64,000 bases of DNA from Streptomyces rhizoryzae (GTDB taxonomy: Bacteria; Actinomycetota; Actinomycetes; Streptomycetales; Streptomycetaceae): positions 24,815 to 88,814 of the forward strand of contig NZ_JALMUV010000036.1 of NCBI RefSeq assembly GCF_023155275.1, in the 5' to 3' direction. Position numbers and translations under genes: made by a program. Below are positions 24,061-31,408 of the stretch, piece by piece. Below the pieces are notes generated by a model, which was given only the letters and a program-made list of their open reading frames with translations, ran no database searches and was not told where the DNA came from. The first letter of the stretch is position 1; each line of letters begins with the position of its first letter.

Positions 24061-25218
24061 TTGGGTCGGCTCACCGGCGGGGACCCCTCCCTGCTGCGAC
24101 GGATCAACTCCGCGGTGGTGCTGCACGCGCTGCGCGCCGCGGACTCCCCCACGCTCACCGATCTCGTCCAGGTGACCGGTCTGTCCCGGCCGACGGTCGA
24201 GGGCGTGATCGAGGGGCTCGTCGAGACCGGGCTGGTGGCCGAGGCGGCCGCCGAGGAGGGCGAGACCCGGCGCCAGGGGCGGCCGGCCCGCCGGTTCCGC
24301 TTCCGCACCGAGGCCGGGCACCTGCTGGGCATCGAGATCGGCCCGCACCGGGTCGCGGCGCTGCTCTCCGACCTCAGCGGCCAGGTGCTGGACGCGGCGC
24401 AGCGCACCGTGGCGGAGACCGCGCCGGCCGACGAACGGCTGGACCGGGTACGGGCGTTGGTGGGCGATCTGCTGCGCCGCGCGGGGGTGGCCCGCGGTTC
24501 GCTGCGCGCGGTCGGGGTGGCCGGCCCGGGCATCGTCGAGGCGGACGGCACCGTGCGGCTGAGCACCGCGCTGCCCGGCTGGACGGGGCTGCCGCTGGGC
24601 GAGCGGCTGCGGCGGTCGTTCCGCTGCCCGGTGCTGGTGGAGAACGACGCCAACGCCGCGGCGGTGGCCGAGCACTGGCAGGGCGCGGCGACCGGTTCCG
24701 GCGATGTGGTGTTCGTCCTCGCGGGCCTGAGTCCGGGGGCCGGGGCGCTGATCGGGGGGCGGCTGCACCGCGGGTTCGGGGGCGCGGCGGGCGAGATCGG
24801 GGCGCTGCACCTGCTGGGCCGGGAGGCGACCCCGGAGACGCTGCTGTCGACGACCGGGGAACCGCTGCACCCGCTGGACGAGGCGCAGGTCGCGGCGGTG
24901 TTCGCGGCGGCCCGGGACGGGGACGGGCAGGCGCGGGAGGCGGTGGACCGCTTCATCCGGCGGCTGGTGCACGACGTCGCGGCCCTGGTGCTGGCGCTCG
25001 ACCCGGAGCTGGTGGTGGTCGGCGGCTGGGCCTCCGGGCTGGCGGGCGTCCTGCCGCCGCTGCGCCGGGAACTGGCGCGCTACTGCCTGCGGCCGCCGGA
25101 GGTCGTGCTGTCGGAGCTGGGGGAGGCGGCGATCGCCACCGGGGCGCTGCGACTGGCCCTGGACCACGTGGAGGGCGAACTGTTCGCCGTGGAGGGCACG
25201 GTGACGGGGCGGCGGTGA
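24061..25218 (+). CDS. ROK-family transcriptional regulator
   Basis: A 385-aa NagC/XylR-type protein: N-terminal winged helix (LTDLVQVTGLSRPTVEGVIEGL), then an actin-like sugar-kinase fold with GIEIGPHRVAALLSDL, VGVAGPGIVEADG and VENDANAAAVAEHW. The usual zinc-binding Cys cluster (CxCGxxGC) after GEIGALHLLG is missing, being replaced by REATPETLLS, so it is probably not a zinc-dependent kinase but a sugar-sensing regulator. TTG 24061 follows AGGAGA. No transporter is adjacent, so its targets are elsewhere or were lost when the mobile element inserted 66 bp downstream. Confidence 0.85.
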   Translation: MGRLTGGDPSLLRRINSAVVLHALRAADSPTLTDLVQVTGLSRPTVEGVIEGLVETGLVAEAAAEEGETRRQGRPARRFRFRTEAGHLLGIEIGPHRVAALLSDLSGQVLDAAQRTVAETAPADERLDRVRALVGDLLRRAGVARGSLRAVGVAGPGIVEADGTVRLSTALPGWTGLPLGERLRRSFRCPVLVENDANAAAVAEHWQGAATGSGDVVFVLAGLSPGAGALIGGRLHRGFGGAAGEIGALHLLGREATPETLLSTTGEPLHPLDEAQVAAVFAAARDGDGQAREAVDRFIRRLVHDVAALVLALDPELVVVGGWASGLAGVLPPLRRELARYCLRPPEVVLSELGEAAIATGALRLALDHVEGELFAVEGTVTGRR

Positions 25219-25284
25219 GCGGCCGCGCCGCCGCGGGGGCCGTTGACGAGCACCGCCCGCCTCGGCCCCGCCGCCCCCGCGCCA

Positions 25285-25308
25285 GGACCTGTCTGATGAT
25301 TGATCTTG
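25285..25308 (+). repeat. Left terminal inverted repeat
   Basis: GGACCTGTCTGATGATTGAT and the next four bases match the complement of the right end at about 19 of 24 positions. Confidence 0.75.
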
Positions 25309-25400
25309 TGGTGGGTCGTGGTGAGCTGGCGGATGTGACGTGGGAGCGGGTAGCACCGCTGCTGCCGGGTGTTGACGGGCGGGGTCGTCCGTGGTCCTAG
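25296..25400 (+). pseudogene. Transposase 5' fragment (IS5-like)
   Basis: 34 codons from ATG 25296: after a short start come GELADVTWERVAPLLP and GRGRPWS, the typical N-terminus of IS5-type DDE transposases. The frame stops at 25398-25400, exactly where the hydrolase gene's own stop codon lies on the other strand, marking the junction. Confidence 0.75.
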
Positions 25401-26539
25401 CGGTTCTCGCACAGGGCCGTCGTCAGGACCTTGTCCATCTGCGCGCTGGGTACGTTGGTCGCGAGATACGCATTGGTCACCACGGACACGTGGCGGCCAT
25501 CTGCGGTGACCATCGTCTGGGTGTGGTAGCCGGGCACCATGCCGTTGTGACCCCATGCCGAGCCGCCGCAGGGCAGGTCGCGCCTGATCAGCCCGAGCCC
25601 GTACCCGCCTCCCACGCCCTCGGCGCCCGCGGTCTTCTCCATCTCGGCCAGGGCGGCCGGAGAGACGACTTTGCCGCCGATCAACGCCCGGTAGAACTTC
25701 GTGAGGTCCTCTTCCGTCGAGATCATTGCTCCGGCGCTGCTGAAGAGGGACGGGTCGTAGTCGACGACCCGGGACCAGAAGTAGTACCCGCCGATCCGCA
25801 CTCCGTGGTACCCGCGTACGGACGGGGTGGGCAGGGAGTGATCGCCGGGGGCCGGGAAAATGGTCTGGGTCAGGCCGAGCGGCGTGCTGATCCGGTTCGT
25901 GACGGCCTTGTACACCGGCATCCCGGTGGCCTTCTCGACGAGCATGCCGAGAATCAGGTAGTTGGTGTTGGAGTACAGGAACGCGGTGCCGGGCGCGGAG
26001 GCCGGGGCGCGCTTCAGGCCCTCTCGGACCAGCGCCTCGAGGGAGTACGAGCCGTCCGGATTACTGGCGGGCGGCGCGGATAACGGCTCGTAGACCGCAA
26101 TCCCGCTGGTCTGGTGGAGCAGGTGCCGCACCGTGATGGCGTTGCCGTCGTAGCCGTTGCCGTCGACGACGCCGGGCAGGTACTTCTCGATCGACGCGTC
26201 CAGCGAGACCTTGCCCTCGTCGACGAGTTGCAGGACCGTGGCCGCGGTGAAGGTTTTGGTCTGGCTGCCGATCCGGTAGTGCTCGTTCGGCTGGATCGGG
26301 GCGTTGGTGTTGATGGTGCCGGTACCGGCGGAGAGGCTCCAGGAGTTCGTGGCGTCCCCCGCGTAGACGCCGGCGCCCGGGCCCGCGGCCGACTGGAACG
26401 CCTTGAGCGCCGCCAGCGTGTCGGCATGGGCATCGGAGGCTGCGGGCGCGGCCTGCGCCGCCGGAGGGAGCACGAGCAGCAGCGCACACGCCGCGCCGAG
26501 TGTGGCAGCCAGTCTTGCCCGGCCTAACTTCCTTGCCAT
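25397..26539 (-). CDS. Secreted serine hydrolase, beta-lactamase / D-Ala-D-Ala carboxypeptidase family
   Basis: A 380-aa protein with an N-terminal signal peptide (basic MARKLGRAR, hydrophobic core, cleavage near AQA-AP around residue 31). Class C-type active site: SQTK (Ser92, Lys95), YSN (189-191) and HNG (331-333) in place of KTG. This suits a streptomycete DD-carboxypeptidase or esterase more than a resistance beta-lactamase. The ATG is preceded by AAGGAGGAGAC, a strong ribosome site. It is intact, lies inside a broken transposase in reverse orientation, and its stop codon is at the junction. Confidence 0.88.
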   Translation of the reverse strand: MARKLGRARLAATLGAACALLLVLPPAAQAAPAASDAHADTLAALKAFQSAAGPGAGVYAGDATNSWSLSAGTGTINTNAPIQPNEHYRIGSQTKTFTAATVLQLVDEGKVSLDASIEKYLPGVVDGNGYDGNAITVRHLLHQTSGIAVYEPLSAPPASNPDGSYSLEALVREGLKRAPASAPGTAFLYSNTNYLILGMLVEKATGMPVYKAVTNRISTPLGLTQTIFPAPGDHSLPTPSVRGYHGVRIGGYYFWSRVVDYDPSLFSSAGAMISTEEDLTKFYRALIGGKVVSPAALAEMEKTAGAEGVGGGYGLGLIRRDLPCGGSAWGHNGMVPGYHTQTMVTADGRHVSVVTNAYLATNVPSAQMDKVLTTALCENR

Positions 26540-26693
26540 GTCTCCTCCTTGAGACCATCAAGCGAGACGAACGATCCGCATCGTAGTCATGATGCGCAGG
26601 ACTGGGCACCCGGAACGCTCCAGATCGACGGCCAGCCGGCCCCGACGGCACGGCGGCCCGCCCCCTCCCCTCTTCCGCCCCGCACCCGGCCCG

Positions 26694-26796
26694 ACATGTC
26701 CCTGGCCGACACGGCGTACTCCTCCCACACCAACCGCGCTCACCTGCGGCGACGCGGGGTGGGGCCGTGATCCCCCTCCACGTCACAAGGCCCAGG
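26694..26796 (+). pseudogene. Transposase middle fragment
   Basis: Reads MSLADTAYSSHTNRAHLRRR followed by GVGP and a stop at 26768. Typical IS5-type sequence is ADKAYSSRAIRAHLRRRGI followed by AVIP; here AVIP continues only in another frame, so a frameshift is present. Confidence 0.65.
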
Positions 26797-26900
26797 GCGT
26801 CGTCGCCGCGGCGGAGGGTCTGCCGGGCCTTGGCGAGGTAGGCGTCGCGCCGCAGAAGCCCGGTCAGCGGGTCCTTGCGGGCGGCGACCAGGCGGCCAGC
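26784..26900 (-). pseudogene. GGDEF-domain fragment
   Basis: One minus-strand frame reads RKDPLTGLLRRDAYLAKARQ, then TLRRGDDALGLV. This matches the start of a GGDEF (diguanylate cyclase-type) domain, DPLTGLxNR and onward, but the GGDEF motif itself is not present. It is a scrap captured between transposase pieces. Confidence 0.5.
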
Positions 26901-26962
26901 AGGTGCACGGCCGGGGAGCTTTGCAGCTGGTGGGAGTGGCCGGGGTACCGTCGTGGCGTTCC

Positions 26963-27154
26963 GGTACGGCCTCCGACCGAGAGCTTCACAAGGCCCGCAA
27001 TGTGGTCGAACGCGGTTTCAATCGCCTCGAGCAGTTCCGCGCGATCGCCACCCGCTTCGGCAAACTGGCCACCCGCCACAAGGCCCGACTCCACCTCGCG
27101 GCACTCATCCTCTGGCTCCGCGAACCCACCCGAGATCGTTTGTCAGACAGGTCC
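26963..27154 (+). pseudogene. Transposase 3' fragment
   Basis: Reads HKARNVVERGFNRLEQFRAI, then ATRFGKLATRHKARLHLAAL and ILWLRE, the C-terminal domain of IS5-type transposases including the catalytic-Glu region (NVVER). The frame reaches the right inverted repeat. Confidence 0.75.
27131..27154 (-). repeat. Right terminal inverted repeat
   Basis: Complement reads GGACCTGTCTGACAAACGAT, matching the left end exactly for 12 bases and then partially. Confidence 0.75.
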
Positions 27155-27181
27155 CGGGGTGGCCCCGCGCCGGACGGCGGC

Positions 27182-27212
27182 GGGCCCGCACCGGGGCGTC
27201 CGGTGCGGGCCC
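27182..27212 (-). terminator. Terminator of the GntR-UTRA gene
   Basis: Perfect 13-bp arms GGGCCCGCACCGG / CCGGTGCGGGCCC with a 5-nt loop, 31 bp beyond the GntR stop and just outside the mobile element. Confidence 0.75.
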
Positions 27213-27243
27213 GTACCGCCGAGGCGGGCGGCGAGCGGGGCGG

Positions 27244-27990
27244 TCAGCCGGTGAGTACCGGCTCCGCCGCGCGCTCCCCGAAGGTGAGGCGGCAGGTGTC
27301 GGCCCGGTAGGTGGAGACCGCGACGGCGGTGGGCCGGCCGCCGGACACATAGCGGGTGGTGACGACGAGGACGGGCGCGCCGGGCAGCCGGTCCAGCTGT
27401 TTGGCGTCCTCGGCGCTGGCCGAGCCCAGTTCGACGGTGCGGTCCTGGCCGTCCAGGTCGAGGGCCTGGAGGGCGTGCAGGACCGCGCGGGCGCGCGCGG
27501 CGGGGTCGGGGCCGGCCGGGTCGGCGCAGCCGGGGAGCGCGTCGGTGCGGACGTAGAGGAGTTCGGCGGCGACCGGGCGGCCCGCCGAGACCCGGCTGCG
27601 GCGCACGACGTGCACCGGCTCACCGGGGGCGCGCTCCAGCAGGCGGGCCACCGGGGCCGGCACGGTGGCGGCCTCCTCGGCGGCGACCGGCTGCCAGTCG
27701 TCACCGGTGGCGCCGGGCCAGGTGTGCCGGGCGGGATCGACGGCGACGCCGACCCGGGGCGGCGCGACGGTGGTGCCGACACCGCGGCGGCGCTGGAGCC
27801 GGCCTTCCAGTTCGAGCTGTTCCAGCGCCTGGCGGAGGGTGGCCCGGGCGACGCCGAACCGGGCCGCCAGGTCCCGCTCGTTGGGCAGGATCTCGCCGAC
27901 CGAGAACTCCGTGTCCAGCGCGTCGCTGAGCACGGTCTTGAGATGCCAGTACTTGGGCTCCGGAGCCGTTTCGAGCTGCGTGGTCCCCAC
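27244..27990 (-). CDS. GntR-family regulator with UTRA domain (HutC type)
   Basis: A 248-aa regulator: winged helix at residues ~10-75 (LPNERDLAARFGVARATLRQ, then ALEQLELEGRLQRRRGVGT) and a C-terminal UTRA ligand domain (RRSRVSAGRPVAAELLYV, GRPTAVAVSTYRADTCRLTF). These sense sugars, amino acids or fatty acids. GTG 27990 is selected as the start closest to the domain. An AT-rich island (28021-28060) with AATAA-N11-TTATT lies upstream, likely the promoter/operator. It is divergent from the racemase-fold gene. Confidence 0.85.
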   Translation of the reverse strand: MGTTQLETAPEPKYWHLKTVLSDALDTEFSVGEILPNERDLAARFGVARATLRQALEQLELEGRLQRRRGVGTTVAPPRVGVAVDPARHTWPGATGDDWQPVAAEEAATVPAPVARLLERAPGEPVHVVRRSRVSAGRPVAAELLYVRTDALPGCADPAGPDPAARARAVLHALQALDLDGQDRTVELGSASAEDAKQLDRLPGAPVLVVTTRYVSGGRPTAVAVSTYRADTCRLTFGERAAEPVLTG

Positions 27991-28021
27991 CCCCAAGGAC
28001 GCGGGCCCGCCCCCGGGCCCG

Positions 28022-28042
28022 AATAATGAGCGGTTCTTTATT
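28022..28042. promoter_or_regulatory. AT-rich inverted repeat upstream of GntR-UTRA
   Basis: AATAA (28022-28026) and TTATT flank an 11-nt centre in an unusually AT-rich patch between the GntR and racemase genes; a plausible promoter plus operator. Confidence 0.35.
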
Positions 28043-28185
28043 AAAGGTTGTTGCAGTATCCCGACGATATGACCGACCCCACCCTTGGTCAAGACCAATG
28101 CCCCGCCCGTTTCCGGCCGCGCACCGCGCCGTCGCCCCGCGGCCCCGTCGCCGGCCGCCCCGCCCGCGGCCGTTACGCTCGCCGG

Positions 28186-28989
28186 ATGCTGGCCCTGCTG
28201 CACACCTCGCCCGTCCACGTCCCGGTCTTCGACACCCTGCGCGACCAGGAGGCGCCCGGATTGCCGCTGCACCATCTGGTCCGCCCGGAACTCCTGGCCC
28301 GCGCGCGGGAGTTGGGGCCCGCGCGGGTCGCGGAGGAGGTCGCCGGGGCGCTCGGCGAGGCGGTGCGCGCCGGGGCGCGGGCGGCGCTGTGCACCTGCTC
28401 GACGCTCGGCCCGGTGGCCGAGGCGGCCGGCCCGGCCCTGGGGCTGCCGGTGCTCCGGGTGGACCGGCCGATGGCCGCCGCCGCGGTGGCGGCCGGGCCC
28501 CGGATCGCGGTGCTCGCGGCCGTGGAGAGCACCCTGGCGCCCACCGAGGAGCTGATCGCCGAGGAGGCCCACCGGGCCGGCCGCCGGGCCGAGGTCCGCA
28601 CGGTGCTCGTGCCGGGCGCCTGGGAGCGGTTCCAGGCCGGCGACCAGGAGGGCTATCTCGCCGCGGTGGCCGGCGCGGCGCGGCGGCTGCGCACCGCCGG
28701 CGGCGTGGACGCCCTGGTCCTGGCCCAGGCGTCCATGGCCCCCGCCGCCGAGCTGCTCGGGGACGGCGCGGGCGCACCGGTGCTCACCAGCCCGGGAAGC
28801 GGCCTGGCGGCCGCGGCCGGGCTGGCGGCGGCGGTCCAGGCGGGGGCGGTCCAGGCGGGGGCGGGCCCCGCCGGGCGGGCGGGGCCCTCGGGCCGGGGCC
28901 GTCAGGCCGGGGAAGCCGGGGTGCCCGGTGCGGCCGGGGGCGTCTGCGGCCCCAGGGAGGACAGCTTGTCCGGGTTGCGCAGGATGTAG
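28186..28989 (+). CDS. Asp/Glu/hydantoin racemase-fold protein
   Basis: A 267-aa member of the Asp/Glu racemase superfamily. CTCSTLGPV (Cys69, Cys71) supplies one catalytic cysteine, but the second-lobe position reads VLAQASMAP with Ala where racemases have Cys. A one-cysteine pattern occurs in arylmalonate decarboxylase-like and maleate isomerase-like relatives, so true racemase activity is doubtful. The ATG at 28186 lies 6 nt after TACGCT, so it is probably leaderless. The ~50 C-terminal residues are low-complexity and overlap the convergent sigma factor gene by 88 nt. Confidence 0.72.
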   Translation: MLALLHTSPVHVPVFDTLRDQEAPGLPLHHLVRPELLARARELGPARVAEEVAGALGEAVRAGARAALCTCSTLGPVAEAAGPALGLPVLRVDRPMAAAAVAAGPRIAVLAAVESTLAPTEELIAEEAHRAGRRAEVRTVLVPGAWERFQAGDQEGYLAAVAGAARRLRTAGGVDALVLAQASMAPAAELLGDGAGAPVLTSPGSGLAAAAGLAAAVQAGAVQAGAGPAGRAGPSGRGRQAGEAGVPGAAGGVCGPREDSLSGLRRM

Positions 28990-29894
28990 ACGGTGTGGAT
29001 CCGGCCGTCCCGGATACCGAGCTGGAAGACCGCGTACGGGGTGCCGCCGGTGTGCACCAGCAGCGCGATACCGCCGTTGAGTTCGAGGTGGCGGTACTCC
29101 AGGCCGGCCGGGCTGTTCGCGGTGACGGCGACGAGGAACCGGGCGATCTTGTCCGCGGACTCCATGACCCGCAGCGGCGCCTTGGCCTTGCCGCCGCTGT
29201 CCCCGACCAGCCGGGCGTCCGCCGCCAGGAGCGCGAGCAGCCCGGCCAGGTCGCCCCCGGAGGCGGCGGCCATGAACCGGTCGGTCAGTTCGCGCTGCCG
29301 CTCCGGGTCCACGTCGTAGCGCGGTGTGCGGTCGTCCATATGGCGCCGGGCCCGGCCCGCCAGCTGGCGCACCGCGGCCTCACTGCGCTCCAGGACCGCG
29401 GCGATCTCCGCGTACGGGTAGCCGAACGCCTCCCGCAGGACGAACACGGCCCGCTCCAGCGGGGAGAGCGACTCCATGACCACGAGGACGGCGAGGGTGA
29501 CGGTCTCGGCGAACACCGCCCGCTCGGCGGTGTCCGGGGCGCCGCCGGGGGCGAGGTGGTCGGTGGGGAGCGGTTCGGGCAGCCAGGGGCCCACGTAGGA
29601 CTCGCGGCGCGCCTGGGCCTGGCGGAGCCGGTCGATGGCCAGCCGGGTGGTGATCCGGACCAGGTAGGCGCCCGGTTCGCGCACCTCGGCCCGGTCGGCG
29701 GCCGACCAGCGCAGCCAGGCGTCCTGGACGACGTCCTCGGCGTCGGCCACCCGGCCGAGCATGCGGTAGGCCACCTGCTGGAGGCGCGGACGGTGGCCCT
29801 CGAAGACCTCGATGGCGTCGTGGGAAACGGCCCCGCGGGCGGGCTCGGCGGGAGCGGCCCCGGAGGCGGCGTCGGCGGCGGAATCGGTCAGCAC
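28902..29894 (-). CDS. ECF sigma factor, ECF41 (SigJ-like) group
   Basis: A 330-aa sigma factor: region 2 (residues ~30-95, RMLGRVADAEDVVQDAWLRW), the ECF41 linker motif WLPEP (104-108), region 4 (LSPLERAVFVLREAFGY, then AEIAAVLERSEAAVRQ), and a C-terminal SnoaL-like domain. That domain has the group's NPDKL (307-311) and, at the DGGGK position, DSGGK (232-236). In ECF41 the fused domain replaces an anti-sigma factor and tunes activity. The GTG at 29894 is the best start. The usual COE/carboxymuconolactone partner gene is not adjacent. Confidence 0.9.
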   Translation of the reverse strand: MLTDSAADAASGAAPAEPARGAVSHDAIEVFEGHRPRLQQVAYRMLGRVADAEDVVQDAWLRWSAADRAEVREPGAYLVRITTRLAIDRLRQAQARRESYVGPWLPEPLPTDHLAPGGAPDTAERAVFAETVTLAVLVVMESLSPLERAVFVLREAFGYPYAEIAAVLERSEAAVRQLAGRARRHMDDRTPRYDVDPERQRELTDRFMAAASGGDLAGLLALLAADARLVGDSGGKAKAPLRVMESADKIARFLVAVTANSPAGLEYRHLELNGGIALLVHTGGTPYAVFQLGIRDGRIHTVYILRNPDKLSSLGPQTPPAAPGTPASPA

Positions 29895-30102
29895 CGCCCC
29901 ATCCCAGCGGGCCGACGCCCCCGTTGTCCAGCGGGGACGGGCGCGGGTGCGGACTCCTTTGGGGGCCGGTCCCCGGACGGGCTCCTCACCGCCACCGCCG
30001 GTGCGGGCCCGTTCCGGGCGCCACCGCCGGGCCGGCTCCGCCTGAGGGCTGCGGCCGCTGCCCGTCAACCGGTGCGCGGACACGGCCCGTTGGCGCGCCC
30101 CG

Positions 30103-31197
30103 TCACCCTCCCGAACCACCCCCCGGAAGCCGGGCCCCGGCCCCCGGATGAGCCTCCGCCGCGCCCGGCCGCACCCCGGAGTGCCGCTCCCCCGCACCCG
30201 GGTGGCCCGCAGGACGCCGCCGCCTCCCGCCCGGCCGCGCCCCGGCACGCTCCTCCCCCGCGCCCGGCTGCCGGTTCCGCCCGCCCTCCGTGGACCCGGT
30301 GGGCCCGGTGGCCGCGGGTCGCCGTCGCCGGTGGAGGACTCCGGAGCCGAGGGCGACGCCGGTGGCCACCAGGAGGCTGCCGCCCAGCTGGGCCGTGCCG
30401 TAGGTGCCGGTGCCCGCCAAGGGGGCGGTGAGGGCGGCGGAGACCGGGATCAGGCCGGAGAACAGGGTGGCGCGTTCGGCACCGATGCGCTGGATGCCCG
30501 CGTACCAGCAGACGAAGCCCGCGACGGTGACCACGACGGCCTGCCAGCCCAGTGCGGCGGCCTCCAGCGGGCCCGGCAGCCGCAGCCAGGAGGTGCCCTG
30601 CGTCACCAGCCCGAGGGCGGCGGCCTCGGCGGCGGCGAGCGCGCAGGCGGCCGCGGAGAGCAGCCGCGGGCCGAGCGCCGGCAGGACGGGGACGGCGAGC
30701 AGGGCGAAGCCGACCTCGCCGCAGAGCGCCGCCGCCGACCAGACCAGCCCCTGGCCGTCGGTGCGGCCCCAGCCCTGGACGGCGAAGGCGCCGGCGGCGA
30801 CCAGGAGGGCGCCGCGGACCACCGCCGGACGGGGCCGGCGCCCGGCGAGCGCGGGGGCCAGCACCGCGACGACGACCGGGGCGCAGCCGACGAGCACACC
30901 GGGTACGGCCGGTTCCGCGGTGCGTTCGGCGGCCAGCACGGCGAGGTTGAAGCCGAGCATCCCGAGGGCGGCGAGCAGTGCCAGCCGGGCCCATTGACGG
31001 GCCTTCAGGGAGCGGAGGGGGGCGGTGCCCCGGCGGCCCAGGAGGACGAGGAGCAGGGCGGCGGCGAGTCCGTAGCGCAGGGCCTGGCCGCCGGCGTACG
31101 GGTAGGCGCCGAGCAGGCTGTTGGCGGTGAAGGAGCCGCCGACGAGGAGGCAGGCGAGGGCGGCGAGCAGGACGCCGCGGAGGTGGTTCCGGTCCAT
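30103..31197 (-). CDS. EamA-family (DMT) transporter
   Basis: A 364-aa protein with about 10 hydrophobic helices in two EamA repeats (GGSFTANSLLGAYPYAGGQA; later FVCWYAGIQRIGAERATLF and LIPVSAALTAP). Probably exports amino acids or metabolites. ATG 31197 (MDRNHLRGVLLA) is chosen over an upstream in-frame start. The last ~65 residues are Gly/Arg/Pro-rich and not membrane-embedded. It is divergent from a MocR regulator with direct repeats between, a common transporter-MocR pairing. Confidence 0.87.
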   Translation of the reverse strand: MDRNHLRGVLLAALACLLVGGSFTANSLLGAYPYAGGQALRYGLAAALLLVLLGRRGTAPLRSLKARQWARLALLAALGMLGFNLAVLAAERTAEPAVPGVLVGCAPVVVAVLAPALAGRRPRPAVVRGALLVAAGAFAVQGWGRTDGQGLVWSAAALCGEVGFALLAVPVLPALGPRLLSAAACALAAAEAAALGLVTQGTSWLRLPGPLEAAALGWQAVVVTVAGFVCWYAGIQRIGAERATLFSGLIPVSAALTAPLAGTGTYGTAQLGGSLLVATGVALGSGVLHRRRRPAATGPTGSTEGGRNRQPGAGEERAGARPGGRRRRPAGHPGAGERHSGVRPGAAEAHPGAGARLPGGGSGG

Positions 31198-31233
31198 GAG
31201 ACGGACGCTAGGCAACGGGGTGGTCCGGCTTAA

Positions 31234-31268
31234 GGTCCACTTCGGTGGCCCTATCGGGGACCACTTCG
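31234..31268. promoter_or_regulatory. Direct repeats between EamA and MocR genes
   Basis: GGTCCACTTCG (31234-31244) and GGACCACTTCG (31258-31268) differ at one base and start 24 nt apart; GTGGTCC at 31220 is also complementary to GGACCAC. MocR/PdxR proteins typically bind direct repeats about two helical turns apart. Confidence 0.55.
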
Positions 31269-31408
31269 CGAAGGGGCGGCGGACAGCGGCAGGCCCGGGG
31301 AGCGGGCCCGCCCCAGGAGGCCGGGTCCGGGCGGGGAGGGCCGGACGGTGCCGGACGGTGCCGGTCGGAGCGGTCCGGGGGCCGCCGACGGGAGAGGGGG
31401 AGAGCCAC

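Larger units (their letters stand above)
25285..27154. mobile_element. IS5-like element remnant carrying a serine hydrolase
   Basis: The ends are inverted repeats: GGACCTGTCTGA at 25285-25296 and its complement at 27143-27154, with about 19 of 24 terminal bases matching when extended. Inside are fragments of the transposase start, middle and end in plus orientation, plus an intact hydrolase gene in minus orientation and a GGDEF scrap. The transposase is therefore dead and its interior is partly replaced. No target-site duplication is evident. Base composition inside is visibly less GC-rich than the flanks. Confidence 0.75.

Noticed and set aside
25285..27154. Resistance beta-lactamase on an active transposon
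   Set aside because: The HNG third motif and general sequence fit a DD-peptidase/esterase, and the transposase is in fragments.
25219..27243. Target-site duplication flanking the IS remnant
   Set aside because: Bases next to the two ends (GCGCCA and CGGGGT) do not match.
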